Shown one piece after another: positions 1-5,985 of a DNA stretch of 6,320 nucleotides (position 1 is its first letter; each line of letters begins with the position of its first letter). The notes below the pieces were generated by a model. The model was given only the letters and a program-made list of their open reading frames with translations, made no database searches and was not told the origin of the DNA. The translations under genes and the position numbers were made by a program. This DNA is from an uncultured Pseudanabaenaceae cyanobacterium (lineage in GTDB: Bacteria; Cyanobacteriota; Cyanobacteriia; PCC-9006; JAAUQQ01), in the NCBI GenBank assembly GCA_938015405.1, contig CALLPZ010000259.1:1-6320 (forward strand), given 5' to 3'.

Positions 1-22
1 GGGGTGGAGGGCGATCGCCGCC

Positions 23-787
23 CTAAAACATTTTGAGCTGAGCTGCCTGATTGAAACTCAGCTTCTCAACACCGGTTGTCATCACGATCGCGCTAATGAC
101 ACTTGTACAGATCAACATCAGGATGAGCAGTAGCTCTAGAACTACAGCCTCCAGTGGATCGATGCCACTGGCCAGCAGGCCCCCCATAAACAGCGGTAGG
201 CTGCCGAGACCGGCGATCGCCACCGTCCCTAAGTTAGGCAAAATTCCTGCCCGTAACGCGCCCCGTCGATAGCTGCTCACTGCCTGGGCTGGCGTTGCCC
301 CCAGGCTCAAATGCATTTCCACATCGCCACGATTTTGTTGCAGAGCCCGGGTGAGATGATTGGCTGCGATCGCCCCGCTGTTAACCCCCTGGGCCAACAC
401 TGCACTACCCAAAGGCACCCACAGCTGTGGCAAATACCAAGGCTCAGGCCGCAACACCACGAGCAAGCTGTAACCTACGCTTACGCCTAAGCTGAGTAGC
501 AACGCCAGCCCAGCCCAGAGCCTAATGCCCTCTAGCTCCACCCGATTGGTGAGGAGTTGCGTAGACACGAGCCAGAGCAACCCCAGAACCAGAAGCATTC
601 CCCAGGCATTGGTCAGGCTCCAGGCAAAGGCCAGGAGATAGGCAAGGACAATCAGCTGGAGGAGCGATCGGCCAAAGCTCACCAGTAAGTTCAGCTCAAT
701 CCCAATGCTCCGCCAAACCGATAGAGCGATCGGAATGGCCAGCAGAGCCAGGGCGAGTAGGGCATCAATTGGGGTGAGATCGAGCAT
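23..787 (-). CDS. FetB/UPF0014-family ABC transporter permease (putative metal exporter subunit)
   Basis: A 254-residue integral membrane protein, close to the usual length of about 260 for the UPF0014 (YbbM/FetB) family. In E. coli, FetB pairs with the ATPase FetA and is implicated in iron export. Hydrophobic segments lie at roughly residues 7-25, 34-56, 62-80, 90-112, 122-140, 182-206 and 212-236. The family's cytoplasmic coupling-loop pattern is visible: E157, then LSLGAT at 160-165, A169, and the Arg-rich turn R174-R179, leading to P184. The later family block (normally LPGMMTGQ, then aGxxP) is recognisable but altered, with LPLFMGG at 197-203 and SGIDP at 207-211. The start ATG gives a normal N-terminus, but no Shine-Dalgarno precedes it. 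No ATPase gene lies upstream; a partner could lie downstream, beyond the left edge, or elsewhere. Family assignment is fairly secure; iron as substrate is inference only. Confidence 0.8.
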   Translation of the reverse strand: MLDLTPIDALLALALLAIPIALSVWRSIGIELNLLVSFGRSLLQLIVLAYLLAFAWSLTNAWGMLLVLGLLWLVSTQLLTNRVELEGIRLWAGLALLLSLGVSVGYSLLVVLRPEPWYLPQLWVPLGSAVLAQGVNSGAIAANHLTRALQQNRGDVEMHLSLGATPAQAVSSYRRGALRAGILPNLGTVAIAGLGSLPLFMGGLLASGIDPLEAVVLELLLILMLICTSVISAIVMTTGVEKLSFNQAAQLKMF

Positions 788-841
788 GGATGGGGAAGCT
801 TGTTGAGCTATGCGGAGTCAAGACAACCCCCTCGCTACGCG

Positions 842-862
842 GTCCCCCTTCGCAAGGGGGAC
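842..862. repeat. Hairpin 1, 9-bp perfect stem
   Basis: GTCCCCCTT (842-850), loop CGC, then AAGGGGGAC (854-862). No T-run follows on either strand, so a canonical intrinsic terminator is unlikely, although the stable stem could still pause polymerase or protect the 3' end of leftward transcripts. Confidence 0.75.
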
Positions 863-929
863 ATGGGATGGCCTGAGGAGCAGTTAGGATTTGGTTCAAA
901 CCACTCCAAACCATCACAGGCCAATAGCT

Positions 930-950
930 CCTCCCCTTTCGAAGGGGAGG
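930..950. repeat. Hairpin 2, 9-bp perfect stem
   Basis: CCTCCCCTT (930-938), loop TCG, then AAGGGGAGG (942-950). It has the same architecture as hairpin 1 (pyrimidine-run left arm, loop centred on CG, purine-run right arm) but a different C/G pattern, as expected of diverged members of one repeat family. It begins 15 bp beyond the DUF559 stop codon in the direction of transcription, so it would form at the 3' end of that mRNA. Confidence 0.75.
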
Positions 951-965
951 CTGGGAGGGGTCAGC

Positions 966-1358
966 CTAATGCTCATTAGCCTTGGCTTCCTTCAACGCTA
1001 TCACTCGCTGTTGAATTGCTTCGACTACAGCATCTAACTCTCGATAAACCTGCACATTCTTAAAGCGAAGGAATTGAATCCCAAATCCTTCAATATGTCG
1101 CTGCCGTTCCCGATCGTATAGTAGAGCTTCGAGACCGTCATGGCTCGGCCCATCCACCTCGATCGCTAATTTCAACTCGGCGCAGTAGAAATCCAGGACA
1201 AAGTAATCCACGCTGTATTGTCGCCTAAACTTTGCACCCTCGATTTGACGTTTACGCAGGCAATTCCAGAGAATCACTTCTGCTCTGGGCATCTGATTAC
1301 GAAGGTTTTGACGCTTGTGCTTTTCTGGACCTTGGTTGAAGTGCAACGTCATGAACAT
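966..1358 (-). CDS. DUF559 domain protein, Vsr-like endonuclease fold
   Basis: This 130-residue protein has the full set of conserved DUF559 blocks. An N-terminal segment contains R20-N21, P24, A26-E27 and L30-W31. Then come F44-R45-R46-Q47, the acidic strand D56-F57-Y58-C59, I66-E67-V68-D69-G70, H73, D82/R85, and F96-L97-R98-F99 with N101. The domain belongs to the very-short-patch-repair/restriction-endonuclease-like superfamily, with D56, E67 and D69 as candidate metal-binding acidic residues, so a DNA-cleaving role is plausible; its substrate is unknown. Length and blocks argue for an intact gene. Two in-frame ATGs (1358 and 1352, residues 1 and 3) are both possible and neither has a good Shine-Dalgarno. 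It begins 38 bp after the monooxygenase stop and may be co-transcribed with it. There is no methyltransferase neighbour, so it is not an obvious restriction-modification partner. Confidence 0.85.
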   Translation of the reverse strand: MFMTLHFNQGPEKHKRQNLRNQMPRAEVILWNCLRKRQIEGAKFRRQYSVDYFVLDFYCAELKLAIEVDGPSHDGLEALLYDRERQRHIEGFGIQFLRFKNVQVYRELDAVVEAIQQRVIALKEAKANEH

Positions 1359-1375
1359 AGGAATAATGTTGCACT
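1340..1375. promoter_or_regulatory. Inverted repeat spanning the DUF559 start codon
   Basis: AGTGCAAC (1340-1347) and GTTGCACT (1368-1375) are perfect inverted copies. The match extends inward by GT/AT (1348-1349 with 1366-1367) through one G-U pair, giving about 10 bp around a 16-nt loop. In the leftward mRNA the first ATG (1358-1356) falls inside the loop and the second (1352-1350) at the stem edge. It could be an operator dyad or an mRNA hairpin limiting translation. Which of these applies, or whether it is chance, cannot be decided from sequence alone. Confidence 0.35.
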
Positions 1376-1396
1376 CAGGATTCCCGGTCTTACCAG

Positions 1397-2629
1397 TTAA
1401 ACCTTTAGCTCAACCTGCACAACCCCCAGCCTGAGTTGCTGCTGCCTCCGTAACCAAGACTGCTTCACCCCCAATCCCACAATGGGGGCAAACTGACTGG
1501 CTCCCCAGCGTAAAATTGGATAATTATGCAGCAGCTCCCCCTGGGCAAGCTCGGCGGCTTGAAGGGCTTGAGCCCGGCGAATTTCCGGCTCACGCTCGGC
1601 TTGGATCTCCGCTAGGGCAGGATCCAGCTGGGTTGCATCAGCATTAGACTGCAGCAGTGGCACCAAATGATTTGCCGCAACGATCGCATCTCGAAAGGCC
1701 ATGTTAATACCCTGGGCTCTCACGGGAGACATCGGGTGAGCTGCATCGCCCAGCAGCAAGAAGCCTGGCTGAGACCATTGAGGTGCAAGGGCTACAGCGA
1801 CTGAAAATAATGTCGGTTTCCAAACGTCTGGGTCAGCTTGGGTTTGTAAAACTTGGGCGAGCCAGTGGGGAGAATGATCAATGATCTGCTGTTGCCAATC
1901 GGTGTCACGCCAGTTTGTTGTGCTAGCATCTGATTGGCTTGATTTGGAGAGTCCCCAACCCAGTTGAGTTTGGTTTTGGGAATTGCGAAAGAAGCCAAAA
2001 CTATGACCATTTTCAACGATCGCGTAAAACACGTTCTCTTTACGAACCGGTGGCAGATTTGGCAGGCTAAACCACAGCACATCGATGCTGCTGTTTCCCT
2101 TCGTTTCTGATTGTTGCTCCAGCATCAAGTCAGCTTTGCTGCGTAGGCTGGAGTTGCGGCCATCGGCAGCGATAACCAGAGCGGTGGCGATCTGTCGTCC
2201 ATCGCTCAGCGTGACGCCGGTGATCCGATCTCCTGTCTTTTCAAGTCCCTGCACCGTTGTTCCAGGGACAAATTCAAAATTTGAACAGGCTTTGGCTCGC
2301 TCCACCACCGCTGCTAAAAACTCCGGTTGGCTCAGTAAGGTGCAGGGTGGACCCTCCGCCTCGATTGGCTCATCGGCTCTGAATAACAGCTTGCTCTCAA
2401 TCCAAAATTCCCAGGCATTAAGCTGTTGGTGGGGCACTGTTTCCGCGATCGTGGAAAGATCCATTTCCTTCAGTGCGTCCAATCCGCTGGGCATCAAGGC
2501 TTGGCCGCGAAACTGCCGGTCAAAGCGCTTGGCTGCTTCCACCAGCATGACGTCAATGCCTCGCTCCGCTAGAAGTAGCGCTAAGCAAGCCCCGGTGGGG
2601 CCTGCACCCGCAATGACAACCTGAGTCAT
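1397..2629 (-). CDS. FAD-dependent monooxygenase, class A flavoprotein (UbiH/PHBH-like)
   Basis: A 410-residue soluble flavoprotein with all three signatures of the p-hydroxybenzoate hydroxylase superfamily. The N-terminal Rossmann motif is GAGPTG at 8-13, with the ribose-binding acid E31 at the end of strand 2. The DG motif is A155-D156-G157-R158, and the second FAD motif is G294-D295-A296-A297-H298-P299 followed by S301-P302 and Q306-G307-I308-N309. The C-terminal helical part continues through A311-F312-R313-D314-A315 to the end. Such enzymes use NAD(P)H and O2 to hydroxylate or epoxidise aromatic or isoprenoid substrates; nothing here identifies the substrate. Length is normal for the family and no frame disruption is seen. 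The ATG at 2629 leaves the Rossmann motif at the normal distance, and an AAGGA lies about 13-17 nt upstream (2643-2647 region), a weak ribosome site. It is divergent from the exported protein gene at 2779. Confidence 0.88.
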   Translation of the reverse strand: MTQVVIAGAGPTGACLALLLAERGIDVMLVEAAKRFDRQFRGQALMPSGLDALKEMDLSTIAETVPHQQLNAWEFWIESKLLFRADEPIEAEGPPCTLLSQPEFLAAVVERAKACSNFEFVPGTTVQGLEKTGDRITGVTLSDGRQIATALVIAADGRNSSLRSKADLMLEQQSETKGNSSIDVLWFSLPNLPPVRKENVFYAIVENGHSFGFFRNSQNQTQLGWGLSKSSQSDASTTNWRDTDWQQQIIDHSPHWLAQVLQTQADPDVWKPTLFSVAVALAPQWSQPGFLLLGDAAHPMSPVRAQGINMAFRDAIVAANHLVPLLQSNADATQLDPALAEIQAEREPEIRRAQALQAAELAQGELLHNYPILRWGASQFAPIVGLGVKQSWLRRQQQLRLGVVQVELKV

Positions 2630-2724
2630 GAAAGTTTCCGTTTCCTTCGTAAAATCTAGGGGGAGACTTCCTCCACTGTAAATCGCGAGAGCTAGTCTGG
2701 CTTCTGTTTGGGAGCTTTAACGGT

Positions 2725-2753
2725 GGCTTAACCTCTCTCCAGTAGGTTGAGTC
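2725..2753 (+). promoter_or_regulatory. Possible leader hairpin upstream of the exported protein gene
   Basis: GGCTTAACCT (2725-2734) can pair with AGGTTGAGTC (2744-2753): ten pairs, two of them G-U, around a 9-nt loop. It ends 11 nt before the Shine-Dalgarno, so if transcribed it would lie in the 5' leader. It could also be a binding site in the divergent promoter region. No known riboswitch is recognisable, and no convincing -35/-10 pair could be chosen in 2630-2778. Confidence 0.25.
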
Positions 2754-2764
2754 TTGAGGTGAGT

Positions 2765-2774
2765 AAGGTGGTGA
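2765..2774 (+). promoter_or_regulatory. Strong Shine-Dalgarno fixing the start at 2779
   Basis: AAGGTGGTGA matches nine of ten positions of the sequence complementary to the bacterial 16S rRNA 3' end and sits 4 nt before ATG 2779 (7 nt from its GG core). It supports 2779 over the later in-frame ATGs at 2797 and 2821. Confidence 0.7.
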
Positions 2775-2778
2775 ACCG

Positions 2779-4410
2779 ATGAATAGGGAACTGGGCATGG
2801 CGGGCAACAACCTTCACAAAATGCTCAAGTCGTTCTCAGCGGCTTTGGCAATCTGCGGTACTGCAATGCTTGGCGTGACCGCGAGCCCAGCTGAGGCAAT
2901 CTCTCTCAACCCCATTGGAACCTATCTCTACGAGGGCGAGGACAAGGCAGGGGCGGCAGAGATCTCGGTTTATGACCCCGCCAGCCAAACCCTTTATGTC
3001 ACCAATGCCATCGATAACAGCATTGACTTGATTGACATCAGCAATCCACGCCAGCCCCAAAAGCTCTCCAGCATTGATCTCTCTCCCTATGGGGGTGGCA
3101 TTAATAGTCTGACGTTTCAGGGAGGGACGCTTGCTGCCGCAGTGGAAGCGAAGACTAAGCAAGATCCAGGCTCTGTCGTCTTTTTTGATCCTAGTGGTCG
3201 TTTTGTGAACTCCGTCACGGTGGGGGCTTTGCCCGATATGGTCACCTTTACGGCGGATGGCCAACGTCTATTAGTCGCGAACGAAGGTGAGCCGAACGAT
3301 AGCTATAGCAATGATCCTGAGGGGTCGATTAGCATCGTGGATCTGTCCCAGGGAGTCGAGCAGGCCACCGTGAAGACCTTGGGTTTTGAGGCTGATGTGA
3401 TGTCTGGCCCGGTTCGGATTTTTGGCAAGAATGCCAGCTTGGCTCAAGATCTAGAGCCGGAGTATATTGCGCTCTCACCGGATGGCAAGCAGGCTTTTGT
3501 CAGTTTGCAGGAGAACAATGCGATGGCGGTGGTGGATCTGGTCCGTGAGCAGATTACTAATATTATTGGTTTGGGTTTTAAAGACTATAGTTTGCCTCGC
3601 AACTCTATCGATGCCAGTGATCAGGATGATATTGCCGGTAACTTTCAACCTTGGCCGGTCAAGGGGATGTTCCAACCCGATGCGATCGCCAGCTATGCCG
3701 TTGATGGCACCACCTATATCGTGACTGCCAACGAAGGTGACGCCCGCGAATACCAAACTGACAGCGGCGAAGGCTATGTGGAAGAAACCCGCGTCAGTAA
3801 ATTGGAGCTTGATGCCACAGCCTTTCCTAATCGTTCGGCATTGCAAGTGAAGGATCAGCTCGGTCGCTTGAAAACCACCACAGCCCTGGGTGATATTGAT
3901 GGCGATGGTGATCATGATGAGATCTACAGCTACGGTGCCCGCTCCTTCTCGATCTTTGATGCAGCTGGGGGCTTGGTGTTTGACAGTGGCAATGATTTTG
4001 AGATGGTTCTAGCCCAGCAGTATTCCGATTTCTTCGTGGATCAGCGTAGTGATGACAAAGGTCCTGAGCCGGAAGGTGTGGCCCTAGCCCAGTTGGAGGG
4101 TAAGACTTACGCCTTTATTGGCCTAGAGCGTAGCGGTGGCATTATGACCTATGACATTAGCAATCCGCGCAGTCCCCAGTTCAAGGGCTATACGCCCAGT
4201 CCAGAGGGTGATGTGAGCCCGGAGGGATTGCTGGTCATTACGGCAGGGGATAGTCCAATTGGTCAGCCATTATTGGTGGTGACGAATGAAATCAGTGGGA
4301 CTACAACGCTTTATGCCATTGCAACAGCAGGGATGGATGCTGTGCTAGAGCCAAGCCCAGCTGCTGTGCCAAGTCCGGCGATCGCTAAGCCTGTAAGAGC
4401 GCTCTGGTAA
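2779..4410 (+). CDS. Exported choice-of-anchor I family beta-propeller-like protein
   Basis: A 543-residue protein with a signal peptide: K14/K17, hydrophobic core about 19-33, likely cleavage after SPAEA (36-40). The mature part has repeated strand and turn units expected of a beta-propeller, for example SPDG-type turns and two near-identical units, DISNPRQPQ at 86-94 and DISNPRSPQ at 459-467. Conserved patches of the choice-of-anchor I family are visible: NEGEPND (about 168-174), DLEPE (224-228), NEGDAREY (about 318-325) and PEPEGV (429-434). The stretch D372-E381 (D at 372, 374, 376, 378 and 380) looks like a calcium-binding loop. Family members often carry a C-terminal sorting signal; here the end is a short Pro/Ala/Ser tail after about residue 520 with no membrane helix, LPXTG or PEP-CTERM, so a soluble periplasmic or secreted protein is inferred. 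Biochemical function is not established for the family; some members are loosely labelled alkaline phosphatase, which I would not adopt. Confidence 0.82.
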   Translation: MNRELGMAGNNLHKMLKSFSAALAICGTAMLGVTASPAEAISLNPIGTYLYEGEDKAGAAEISVYDPASQTLYVTNAIDNSIDLIDISNPRQPQKLSSIDLSPYGGGINSLTFQGGTLAAAVEAKTKQDPGSVVFFDPSGRFVNSVTVGALPDMVTFTADGQRLLVANEGEPNDSYSNDPEGSISIVDLSQGVEQATVKTLGFEADVMSGPVRIFGKNASLAQDLEPEYIALSPDGKQAFVSLQENNAMAVVDLVREQITNIIGLGFKDYSLPRNSIDASDQDDIAGNFQPWPVKGMFQPDAIASYAVDGTTYIVTANEGDAREYQTDSGEGYVEETRVSKLELDATAFPNRSALQVKDQLGRLKTTTALGDIDGDGDHDEIYSYGARSFSIFDAAGGLVFDSGNDFEMVLAQQYSDFFVDQRSDDKGPEPEGVALAQLEGKTYAFIGLERSGGIMTYDISNPRSPQFKGYTPSPEGDVSPEGLLVITAGDSPIGQPLLVVTNEISGTTTLYAIATAGMDAVLEPSPAAVPSPAIAKPVRALW

Positions 4411-4567
4411 TACTAAGAAGTAACTTAAAGGAGAAGTGCTTCAGATGAGTTTGATGGCTGAGCAATGCCTAGACTCTGAGCAATTTTTGATCTTGTAACA
4501 TCTTTTCTGAATGGGAAACTATATTCTTCTACATTAATTGTTTTTAGATGTATTTGCCTAGACTATA

Positions 4568-4610
4568 GATTGATTTGCGTACAAAGTTAATCAATCATAA
4601 ATTTTTGAAT
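4568..4610 (+). terminator. Weak candidate terminator hairpin
   Basis: GATTGATT (4568-4575) and AATCAATC (4589-4596) form an 8-bp perfect inverted repeat with a 13-nt loop. An alternative fold adds an inner TTTG/CAAA stem. ATAAATTTTTG follows (4597-4607). The stem is AT-rich and about 160 bp beyond the upstream stop codon, so efficiency is doubtful. Confidence 0.25.
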
Positions 4611-4912
4611 TGCTGTCTTCTTTGAGGCGATTAATGGACGAATCATAGATTGCTTTGAGGTTGGCAATGTATATTAATAGATCGGAATACTGTCAATGCA
4701 AATAGCGGATATTTAAGTGCAATTACGGGTTGAGAACTATGGGAAATTACTAGCTTTTGGGGTCTGATATTCTAGGAATATTGGCTCCTGTTGACATATG
4801 TAAATTCGAACTTTGTTTGGGGGATTTCAGCGGAAATCCTGGGAATCATTGCTATACATAGTGGATGCAGCCTCGCTAAGTCCCTATGTAATCAGTGTTT
4901 CTTAAGCGATGC

Positions 4913-4917
4913 GAGGA
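4913..4917 (+). promoter_or_regulatory. Shine-Dalgarno favouring the start at 4921
   Basis: GAGGA ends 3 nt before ATG 4921 (4 nt after the GAGG core), while the in-frame ATG at 4909 has no purine-rich site upstream. The GAGGA lies inside the extra four codons that the longer reading would include, which argues for the shorter protein. Confidence 0.5.
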
Positions 4918-4920
4918 ATA

Positions 4921-5952
4921 ATGGTGCAAAAGTACCAGCCTCTGAACTTGGTCGAGCGATTGCAAACCTTCCGCAGTCAAAAATTTACTGGTCTAGTTCG
5001 TTTTCAAAGCGATCAGAGTTCTAGTAATGCAGAGCCAACACAGTATTTTGTGAGCTTCCTGCTTGGCGAAATCAATTATGGAGGTAGGGCTGCTCCAAGT
5101 ATTGAGACGATCGCCGAACAGCTAACTGAGACTTTAGATCACCCCTTCTTTAAGATGGGCTTTAGGATTGCCCGCGAGCAATCCAAAGGTTCTGACTCTC
5201 CTCGGGAAGTTCTATCGAAGGTGGTTTCGACCCGGATTGCCACCTGGGAAAAAATTGAAAGGGCGATTCAGTCCCAAGCGGAAGCAACGCTCAGGCTGGT
5301 TGCTCAAGCACCGGGAGCAATGACCAGTGAACCGGATGCCGGAAGTGATCTCTGCTTCGGTGATGATAGCCATGGCTTGGACTGGTCTGCGCTGCAACGA
5401 TCGCTGGAAAACCCCGCGAGTGTCGTACCGCCCGAGCAGCCCGCTGGGTCTCGGCTTCAGTCAAGGGTGGGAGAGAACGCCTCCGCATCGGTAGCACCGG
5501 CTAAGGCTGCTCCAGCAACTGCTGCAAAGGCTGGCAACCTCCCGACGATTCTGAGTGTAGATGACAGTCCGATTGTTCAGAAAATGATCCAGCGGGCGTT
5601 AAGTCAGGAGTGCAATGTCTTATTGGCCAATAATGCACTCGCAGCACTGCAAATCTTGAATAAGGGGGATGAGATTGATCTCGTTCTCTTGGATGTCAAT
5701 ATGCCTGGCATTACGGGATTAGACTTCTGTCGAACGATCCGTGGCATCCCTAAATTTAAGAATCTACCTGTGATCATGCTGACGGCAAATGAGGGTCGCG
5801 TCAGTAAAGCCATGGGGCAAATTGCAGGCTCAACGCTCTATCTGACCAAGCCGGTGGATGATCAAAAGTTGATCAGTGTGATTCGTCAATACACCAGTGC
5901 CGGTGGTGCTGAGTCAGATACGGATACTCAAGCTTCATTGTCTGCCGTATAG
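4921..5952 (+). CDS. PatA-type response regulator (N-terminal PATAN/DUF4388-like domain, C-terminal receiver)
   Basis: From ATG 4921 this is 343 residues; ATG 4909 would add four. The N-terminal region (about 1-140) has the PATAN/DUF4388 pattern: a leading helix (L8-F17), then K21-F22-T23-G24-L25 and the strand YFVSFLLGEINYGG (about 43-56). It lacks the Trp/Arg-rich continuation common in PatA proteins. An Ala/Pro/Ser-rich linker (about 150-205) follows. The C-terminal receiver (about 209-330) is complete: acidic pair D214-D215, phosphoacceptor D258 in LLDVNMPG, T288 and K310-P311. There is no DNA-binding output domain after it. Such proteins (PatA, PixG, PilG-like) act in the cytoplasm downstream of chemotaxis-type histidine kinases and influence type IV pilus motility or, for PatA itself, heterocyst patterning. 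The CheW-like gene 33 bp downstream supports a taxis or motility signalling role. Family is secure; the exact pathway is inferred. Confidence 0.87.
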   Translation: MVQKYQPLNLVERLQTFRSQKFTGLVRFQSDQSSSNAEPTQYFVSFLLGEINYGGRAAPSIETIAEQLTETLDHPFFKMGFRIAREQSKGSDSPREVLSKVVSTRIATWEKIERAIQSQAEATLRLVAQAPGAMTSEPDAGSDLCFGDDSHGLDWSALQRSLENPASVVPPEQPAGSRLQSRVGENASASVAPAKAAPATAAKAGNLPTILSVDDSPIVQKMIQRALSQECNVLLANNALAALQILNKGDEIDLVLLDVNMPGITGLDFCRTIRGIPKFKNLPVIMLTANEGRVSKAMGQIAGSTLYLTKPVDDQKLISVIRQYTSAGGAESDTDTQASLSAV

Positions 5953-5959
5953 CTGTCGG

Positions 5960-5972
5960 GCGATCGCGATCG
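5960..5972. repeat. HIP1 octamer extended to overlapping palindromes
   Basis: GCGATCGC at 5960-5967 overlaps the 12-bp palindrome CGATCGCGATCG at 5961-5972, in the gap between the response regulator and the CheW gene. Other exact HIP1 copies start at 11, 213, 366, 3682, 4378 and 6289. Several one-base variants also occur, for example near 65, 1683 and 5107. Such density is expected of a cyanobacterial chromosome. Confidence 0.85.
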
Positions 5973-5985
5973 TCTTCTCTAAACC

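Larger units (their letters stand above)
824..962. repeat. Composite palindromic repeat element with two G/C-run hairpins
   Basis: This stretch fills most of the spacer between the permease and the DUF559 gene. It contains two hairpins of the same design, each with a 9-bp perfect stem and a 3-nt loop (842-862 and 930-950), separated by 67 bp. Both are followed on the right by a similar G-rich tail (around 863-869 and 951-961). An outer inverted match exists between ACCCCCTC at 826-833 and GAGGGGT at 955-961, with a one-base bulge. Smaller inner inverted matches are GAGGAGC 875-881 with GCTCCTC 927-933, and TGGCCT 869-874 with AGGCCA 918-923; these two would cross and cannot form together. It resembles the short G/C-run palindromic repeats dispersed in many cyanobacterial genomes. 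Dispersal cannot be tested from one window. Confidence 0.6.
4411..4920. other. 510-bp AT-rich intergenic region, no supported gene
   Basis: This stretch is clearly richer in A and T than the genes around it and has stops in all frames at short intervals. It contains short direct repeats: CTGAGCAAT at 4458-4466 and 4476-4484, TGCCTAGACT at 4466-4475 and 4555-4564, ATAGATTG at 4565-4572 and 4645-4652, and CTTTGAGG at 4620-4627 and 4653-4660. One inverted repeat (4568-4596) is followed by a T-run. Near the right end, TGCTATACAT (4850-4859) resembles an extended -10 element and could drive the downstream regulator, but no good -35 lies upstream of it. A TTGACA at 4791-4796 lacks a matching -10. 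The region probably holds the 3' end of the upstream transcript and the promoter and leader of the chemotaxis-type operon. An undetected small RNA is possible but not shown. Confidence 0.6.

Noticed and set aside
842..950. The two G/C-run hairpins as intrinsic terminators
   Set aside because: Neither is followed by a T-run on either strand. Their matching design fits a dispersed repeat family better.
2085..2624. 179-codon open frame on the + strand
   Set aside because: It is antisense to the monooxygenase, whose Rossmann and DG motifs are unambiguous. The + strand translation is Ser/Ala/Arg-rich with no recognisable domain.
2836..3264. 142-codon open frame on the - strand
   Set aside because: It lies opposite the signal peptide and first blades of the exported protein, whose family motifs and ribosome site fix the real frame.
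3475..3915. 146-codon open frame on the - strand
   Set aside because: It is antisense to conserved family motifs of the exported protein and has no domain or start signal of its own.
4396..4405. Palindrome AGAGCGCTCT at the end of the exported protein gene
   Set aside because: It lies within the coding sequence, has no loop and no T-run follows, so it is probably coincidental.
4791..4796. Perfect TTGACA -35 hexamer
   Set aside because: No acceptable -10 hexamer lies 15-19 bp downstream (the sequence there is TTTGTTTGG-like), so I did not call a promoter.
4791..5024. 77-codon open frame on the + strand, beginning at a TTG
   Set aside because: No ribosome site and no recognisable domain, and its second half overlaps the PatA-like gene in another frame.
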